Position numbers and translations under genes: made by a program | Notes under the pieces: model-generated | Database searches by the model: none | Told to the model about the DNA's origin: nothing | Seen by the model: only the letters and a program-made list of their open reading frames with translations | Source: an uncultured Verrucomicrobia subdivision 3 bacterium | GTDB taxonomy: Bacteria > Verrucomicrobiota > Verrucomicrobiia > Limisphaerales > UBA11358 | Assembly (NCBI GenBank): GCA_903861445.1 | Contig: CAIOUK010000208.1 | Span: 1 to 10,194 of the forward strand | Length of the DNA stretch: 10,194 nucleotides | Direction: 5' to 3' | Shown: positions 6,566-10,194 of the stretch, one piece after another | Position numbering within the stretch: the stretch's first letter is position 1 | Layout: every line of letters starts with the position of its first letter

Positions 6566-6994
6566 TTAATCCAAGCGATAACTCACTTGATACCAGTTTG
6601 TCCCAATTTGCTTTTCTAATGTCAAATCAACTGTTCCGATCGAAATTATCTTTTGACCGTAGTAATCCTTCTTTATTTCAGAATCGGCAAATGGTTGGGC
6701 GACAAAAAGAAATCCTTCCATATTGCTTCCTTTTCCGCGCCAGGTTTTGAAAATCAAATACAATTGATTTGTTGAAATTCGTGAAACTAACAATTCACCA
6801 TCAACACTGGCTGCTTTGAATTCTGCAGGTAATTGAATTGAATTTCCAGAGTTAGTGGTCAGCTTACCCGCTTGCACTTGCTCAACAATTTTTTGAAATA
6901 AAAGCTCCTTGTTGTGAAATCCTCGTGAGGCGTCGCAGCCGGAAATAGCGGCGAAACTCAGCACAAATAGAATTTTTATTAAACTTTGTTTCAT
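6566..6994 (-). CDS. Small hypothetical lipoprotein, low GC
   Basis: 142 residues from the ATG at 6994, which directly follows the nadC stop (TAA then ATG, no gap). The N-terminus is a lipoprotein signal: MKQSLIKILFVLSFAAISGC with lipobox ISGC, so cleavage and lipidation are expected at C20. Aspartate at +2 would favour inner-membrane retention under the E. coli Lol rule; whether that rule holds here is unknown. The mature part has no cysteines, no further membrane segment and no motif I recognise. It begins with a helix-like stretch (KELLFQKIVEQVQAGKL) and then alternates short strand-like segments (ELLVSRISTNQLYLIFKTW, EGFLFVAQPF, IISIGTVDLTLEKQI), ending NWYQVSYRLD, which suggests a small beta-rich domain. 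GC is about 35% (line 6601) and 38% (line 6781), against about 67% in nadC (line 7201), so a different origin is plausible. Function unknown. Confidence 0.8.
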   Translation of the reverse strand: MKQSLIKILFVLSFAAISGCDASRGFHNKELLFQKIVEQVQAGKLTTNSGNSIQLPAEFKAASVDGELLVSRISTNQLYLIFKTWRGKGSNMEGFLFVAQPFADSEIKKDYYGQKIISIGTVDLTLEKQIGTNWYQVSYRLD

Positions 6995-7852
6995 TTAATT
7001 CTCAAAATCCAAGCCGATGTCCACGGCGCGCGCCGAATGCGTGATGCCGCCAACGGAAATGAAATCCACACCGGTCTGCGCGATGCTGCGGACGGTTTTC
7101 AGATTCACGCCGCCGCTGGCTTCGGTTTTGGCGCGGCCACGGATAATTTTTACCGCTTGGCGCAACTGTGTGGTCGTCATATTGTCGAGCAAGATGATGT
7201 CCGCGCTCGCGTCGGCCGCTTGCGCGACTTGTTCCAGCGTGTCGGCTTCGACTTCGACTTTCAGTTTGGGAAACTTTTTGCGTGACCGCGTGACGGCAGC
7301 AGCGATGGCATTCGGTTTTTCATTTTGCAGCGCGACGAGATGGTTGTCTTTGATGAGCACCATGTCGAATAAACCGATGCGATGATTTTTTCCGCCGCCG
7401 CATTTGACGGCGTATTTTTCAAAGCGCCGCCAGCCGGGCGTAGTTTTGCGCGTATCGAGAATCTTGGCACGCGTGCCTTTGATAGCTTCGGCAAACTGTG
7501 TGGTGACAGTGGCCACACCGGAAAGTCGCTGGACAAAATTCAGCGCCACGCGCTCGGCACTTAAAATCGCGCGGCTGGAGCCGGAAATTTTCAAGAGCGT
7601 TGCGCCGGCGGCGACTTTCTGTCCATCGCGCACGAGTTTTTTAATTTGGATTTTCGGCGACAGTTCGCGGAAGGCGAGTTCCGCAAATTGCAGTCCGGCG
7701 ACGGTCAGCGGTTCGCGCGCGTTCATGTGGGCGACCGATTGCGCGCCAGCGGGAACGGTGGCGAGCGTGGTCACATCGCCGCCGCCGAGGTCTTCGGCGA
7801 GCGCGGCGCGGACGGCGCGGCAGATTTCGGCACGGGAAAGTTCCACGCGCAC
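6995..7852 (-). CDS. nadC: Nicotinate-nucleotide pyrophosphorylase (carboxylating), quinolinate phosphoribosyltransferase
   Basis: Converts quinolinate and PRPP to nicotinate mononucleotide, CO2 and PPi in de novo NAD synthesis. From the GTG at 7852 it has 285 residues, typical for NadC. Motifs in that numbering: EDLGGGDVTT (20-29), ERVALNFVQRLSG (100-112), DTRKTTPGWR (133-142, quinolinate/PRPP site), KCGGGKNHR (150-158), LIKDNH (166-171), then VEVEADT, ILLDNM, SGGVN and FISVGGITHSA. The start is uncertain: GTG at 7846 is equally good. TTG codons at 7885 (preceded by GGAG three bases away) and 7915 are also in frame; the last would overlap the rhaB end by 20 nt. The extra N-terminal residues do not look like the family. 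It lies downstream of rhaB and immediately upstream of the lipoprotein gene, probably in one transcript. Confidence 0.95.
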   Translation of the reverse strand: MRVELSRAEICRAVRAALAEDLGGGDVTTLATVPAGAQSVAHMNAREPLTVAGLQFAELAFRELSPKIQIKKLVRDGQKVAAGATLLKISGSSRAILSAERVALNFVQRLSGVATVTTQFAEAIKGTRAKILDTRKTTPGWRRFEKYAVKCGGGKNHRIGLFDMVLIKDNHLVALQNEKPNAIAAAVTRSRKKFPKLKVEVEADTLEQVAQAADASADIILLDNMTTTQLRQAVKIIRGRAKTEASGGVNLKTVRSIAQTGVDFISVGGITHSARAVDIGLDFEN

Positions 7853-7895
7853 AAGATGCGGGCTGGCCGAAATCCGCGAAAGCAAAAACTCCGGT

Positions 7896-9356
7896 TTAAC
7901 CCAGCAATTTTTCAAACCTTGCCGCCGCCGCGTCCCACTGCGCGGTGTCCTGCGGCGTAAAAGTTTTCAACTCAAAAGAATTCCGCACAATTTCCCGCGC
8001 GGCTTCGTGCGACTCAATGTGGCCGAGCGCAATGGCCTGCACGAGAATGTTGCCTAGCGCGGCGCATTCGGTCGGGCCGGCGAGGACGGGAAGCTTGAGC
8101 GCATTGGCCGTGAGCTGGTTCAGCAACGCCGACTGGCTGCCGCCGCCGACGATGTGCAACCGCTCGATTTTTTTGCCGATGAGCCGCTCCATGCGCCGCA
8201 GGGTGACGCGGTAATACAGCGCGAGACTTTCGTTGATGCAACGCACACACGCGCCGATGTCCTTCGGTTCGGGCTGGCCGGTTTCGCGGCAGAAATCGGC
8301 AATCTTCTTGGGCATATCGTCGGGACTCAAAAAGCGCGGGTCGTCGGGATTGATGAGCGAGACGAACGGTGCGGACTTCGCGGCCAATTCTTCCAGTTCG
8401 GCGAATCCCAATTTTTTGCCGCTCTTGTTCCAGTGCCGCCGCGATTCCTGGATGAGCCAGAGGCCGACGATATTTTTGAGCAGGCGGACGGTGTTGCCGT
8501 AGCCGATTTCATTGGTGAAGCCGAGACTGCGGGCGTCGTCGTTGATGACGGGTTGCGGCCATTCGACGCCCATGAGCGACCAGGTGCCGGAACTCAAGTA
8601 GGCCCAATTTTCGCCGCTGGCGGGCACGGCCGCGACCGCCGCGCCGGTGTCGTGCGAGCAACTGGCGATGACTTCGATTTGCGGCAGGCCGGTTTCCGTC
8701 GCGAGATTTTTTTTCAACAGGCCGAGCCGCGTGCCGGACGGGCAAATCGGAGCGAACAAGTCCTCGCGCAGGCCGAGCGCGCCAAACAATTTTTTCGACC
8801 AGCCCTTCTGGACGGGATTGTAAAGTTGCGTGGTGCTGGCGTTGGAAACTTCGTTGCGCGCGACGCCGGAGCAAAAGAAATTAAAAGCGTCCGCGATTAG
8901 CAGCGCGTGTTTGGCCTGCGCCAGCCGGGCCGACGGTTCGGTGGCGATCTGGTAAATCGTGTTCAGCGCCATGAACTGGATGCCGGTTTCGGCGAAGATC
9001 ACCGGCCACTCAATTTTTTCCTTCACGGCCTCGACGCCTTGCGCGGTGCGCGCATCGCGGTAGCACCAGACCGGCGACAGCGGCAGGCCGCGTTCGTCGT
9101 AGAGCACATAATCCACGCCCCACGAGTCGGTGCTGTAGCTGGCGATGGGCAGGTTTTTGGCGGCGGCTTTTTGGAGGCCGGCCTTCAACTCGTTCAGCAG
9201 GCGATCAAACTGCCAGTGCAGCGCGCCGGCGACCTTCGTGGCACCGGTGGGAAAACGGTGAAGTTCTTCGAGTGAAATTTTTCCGTGGTCGAGCGTGCCG
9301 AGGATCAGCCGGCCGCTGTCCGCACCGAGGTCGCAGGCGAGATAATGAGTTGCCAT
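7896..9356 (-). CDS. rhaB: Rhamnulokinase (FGGY carbohydrate kinase)
   Basis: Phosphorylates L-rhamnulose to L-rhamnulose 1-phosphate with ATP in rhamnose catabolism. The ATG at 9356 gives 486 residues, close to E. coli RhaB; the frame is open to 9461 but the extra 35 residues are not kinase-like and run into the promoter region. Motifs: ACDLGADSGRLILG (7-20, N-terminal phosphate motif), STDSWGVDYVLYDERG (75-90), PVWCYRDART (95-104), the catalytic-base region SCSHDTGAAVA (D236), YLSSGTWSLMGVE (253-265), HIVGGGSQSALLNQLTANAL (401-420, adenosine-site motif) and AGPTECAALGNILVQA (426-441). The last two match RhaB better than glycerol, xylulose or fuculose kinases. No rhamnose isomerase, aldolase, transporter or RhaS/R regulator lies in the window, so the pathway must be completed elsewhere. 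It is the first gene of the minus-strand cluster and divergent from transaldolase. Confidence 0.93.
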   Translation of the reverse strand: MATHYLACDLGADSGRLILGTLDHGKISLEELHRFPTGATKVAGALHWQFDRLLNELKAGLQKAAAKNLPIASYSTDSWGVDYVLYDERGLPLSPVWCYRDARTAQGVEAVKEKIEWPVIFAETGIQFMALNTIYQIATEPSARLAQAKHALLIADAFNFFCSGVARNEVSNASTTQLYNPVQKGWSKKLFGALGLREDLFAPICPSGTRLGLLKKNLATETGLPQIEVIASCSHDTGAAVAAVPASGENWAYLSSGTWSLMGVEWPQPVINDDARSLGFTNEIGYGNTVRLLKNIVGLWLIQESRRHWNKSGKKLGFAELEELAAKSAPFVSLINPDDPRFLSPDDMPKKIADFCRETGQPEPKDIGACVRCINESLALYYRVTLRRMERLIGKKIERLHIVGGGSQSALLNQLTANALKLPVLAGPTECAALGNILVQAIALGHIESHEAAREIVRNSFELKTFTPQDTAQWDAAAARFEKLLG

Positions 9357-9372
9357 AAAGAGATTGGCTCGC

Positions 9373-9400
9373 AGTTTAAGTGAAAGGCTGCGACTGTCAA
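9373..9400 (-). promoter_or_regulatory. Candidate sigma70-type promoter for rhaB and the downstream cluster
   Basis: On the minus strand a perfect TTGACA (9400-9395) is followed after 16 nt by TAAACT (9378-9373), four of six matches to the -10 consensus. Transcription would begin near 9366, about 10 nt before the rhaB ATG at 9356, giving a very short leader. This is the only consensus-like promoter seen ahead of the five-gene run. No operator palindrome was recognised beside it. Confidence 0.4.
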
Positions 9401-9421
9401 AAATTCTTCGCACCAAAAGAT

Positions 9422-9449
9422 TTGCCTCCGGCCGTTCCCCACGTATTTT
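9422..9449 (+). promoter_or_regulatory. Candidate sigma70-type promoter for transaldolase
   Basis: TTGCCT (9422-9427), a 16-nt spacer and TATTTT (9444-9449) lie just ahead of the transaldolase ATG at 9467. Each hexamer matches consensus at four of six positions. Initiation would fall near 9456, leaving a leader of about 10 nt with no Shine-Dalgarno sequence. The match is weak and rests mainly on position. Confidence 0.3.
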
Positions 9450-9466
9450 GGGCGCAGCCAATTTTT

Positions 9467-10194
9467 ATGAATCAACTCGACCAACTGAAACAATTCACCA
9501 CCGTCGTCGCCGATACCGGCGATTTTGCCTCGCTCAAGCAGTTCACGCCGCGCGACGCCACGACGAATCCGTCGCTCATTCTCAAGGCCGCGCAGATGCC
9601 GGAATATCAATTTCTGGTGGCCAAGGCCATCGCCGACAACCGGACCAAGTTTGCCGGCGCGGAATTGCTCGCGCACGTCCTCGACGACTTGACGGTTTTG
9701 TTCGGCCTCGAAATTTTAAAAATCGTGCCCGGCCGCGTCTCGACCGAGACCGACGCGAACCTGTCCTTTGACGCTGCTGCGTTGGTGGCGAAAGGAAAAT
9801 TGTTCATCCAAAAGTATGAGGCCGCCGGCATTGCGCGCGAACGCATCCTCATCAAGATCGCCTCGACGTGGGAAGGCATCCGCGCCGCCGAGGTATTGCA
9901 ACGTGAGGGTATCAACTGCAATCTCACGCTCCTGTTCTCGCTCGCGCAGGCCGTTGCGTGCGCGGAGGCGAAGGCGAAACTGATTTCGCCGTTCGTCGGC
10001 CGCATCATGGATTGGTATAAGGCGAAAGAGAAAAAAGATTTTGCACCGGCTGAAGATCCTGGCGTTTTGTCGGTGAAAGAGATTTATTCCTATTACAAAA
10101 AATTCGGCCACGCGACCGAAGTGATGGGTGCGAGCTTCCGCAACGTCGGCGAGATCCAGGAACTCGCCGGCTGCGATTTGCTGACGATCAGCCC
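9467..10194 (+). CDS. tal: Transaldolase, TalB type (3'-truncated by window edge)
   Basis: Non-oxidative pentose phosphate enzyme that moves a dihydroxyacetone unit from sedoheptulose 7-phosphate to glyceraldehyde 3-phosphate. The ATG at 9467 opens a frame that runs to the window end without a stop (242 complete codons; the family is about 315 residues). The protein aligns almost end to end with E. coli TalB from memory: LKQFTTVVADTGDF (7-20, catalytic aspartate D16), RDATTNPSLILKAAQ (29-43), LEILKIVPGRVSTETDANLS (81-100, catalytic glutamate E94), RILIKIASTWEGIRAAE (Schiff-base lysine K130), EGINCNLTLLFSLAQA, LISPFVGRIMDWYK, APAEDPGVLSVKEIY and MGASFRN. About 70 residues are missing at the C-terminus. 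It is divergent from rhaB across a 110-bp spacer. Confidence 0.97.
   Translation, partial: MNQLDQLKQFTTVVADTGDFASLKQFTPRDATTNPSLILKAAQMPEYQFLVAKAIADNRTKFAGAELLAHVLDDLTVLFGLEILKIVPGRVSTETDANLSFDAAALVAKGKLFIQKYEAAGIARERILIKIASTWEGIRAAEVLQREGINCNLTLLFSLAQAVACAEAKAKLISPFVGRIMDWYKAKEKKDFAPAEDPGVLSVKEIYSYYKKFGHATEVMGASFRNVGEIQELAGCDLLTIS

Noticed and set aside
8154..8900. Plus-strand open frame of 248 codons opposite rhaB
   Set aside because: It mirrors the rhamnulokinase codons; repeated Asp/Glu/Ala/Gly/Arg without domain features is typical of high-GC antisense frames.
9357..9461. 35-codon N-terminal extension of rhaB
   Set aside because: The extension is not kinase-like and crosses the consensus TTGACA element. 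FGGY kinases start just before the ACDLGADSG strand.

Overview
The window is an ordinary chromosomal stretch, rich in housekeeping genes, from a bacterium I would place in or near the Verrucomicrobiota. The clues are moderate: hand-counted GC is about 57-67% in most coding lines; the leucyl-tRNA synthetase is of the Bacteroidota/Verrucomicrobiota-like type, with an extra insertion before the LGTVLANEEV segment; Shine-Dalgarno signals are weak; and there are short period-8 and period-9 repeat families of the kind I recall from Verrucomicrobiota and Planctomycetota genomes. Planctomycetota or Lentisphaerota cannot be excluded.

Layout. Positions 1-834 (+) hold the 3' part of an ArsR-type helix-turn-helix/SAM-methyltransferase fusion. 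A strong imperfect hairpin of 9-bp units (about 833-908) separates it from the convergent leuS (916-3723, -). Across a 141-bp divergent spacer comes lepB (3865-4338, +), a short type I signal peptidase, overlapping by ATGA with a small exported or membrane-anchored NTF2/SnoaL-like protein (4335-4832, +). Convergent to these, a five-gene minus-strand run is transcribed in the order rhaB, nadC, a small lipoprotein gene, birA, coaX (9356 down to 4846). Most of its spacings are tiny: about 43 nt between rhaB and nadC with the start chosen here, then 0 nt, 5 nt and an ATGA overlap. Divergent from rhaB, across 110 bp, is a transaldolase gene (9467 to the window end, +), cut by the edge.

How the genes fit together. 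nadC (NAD), birA (biotin attachment and possibly biotin regulation) and coaX (coenzyme A) form a cofactor cluster that appears to be co-transcribed with rhamnulokinase. Rhamnulokinase and transaldolase are both sugar-phosphate enzymes facing each other over one promoter region. leuS and lepB are core translation and secretion genes. No gene-free stretch exceeds 300 bases. I saw no RNA genes, CRISPR arrays, transposases, integrases or phage genes.

The least ordinary features are compositional and repeat-related. The central third of leuS (about 2221-3250), which covers the zinc-region insertion and the whole editing domain, drops abruptly to roughly 37-50% GC while both ends of the gene are near 60%. 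An in-frame triple octamer repeat is embedded in leuS. A lipoprotein gene of about 35-38% GC sits inside the high-GC cofactor cluster. I found no convincing undescribed multi-gene system.
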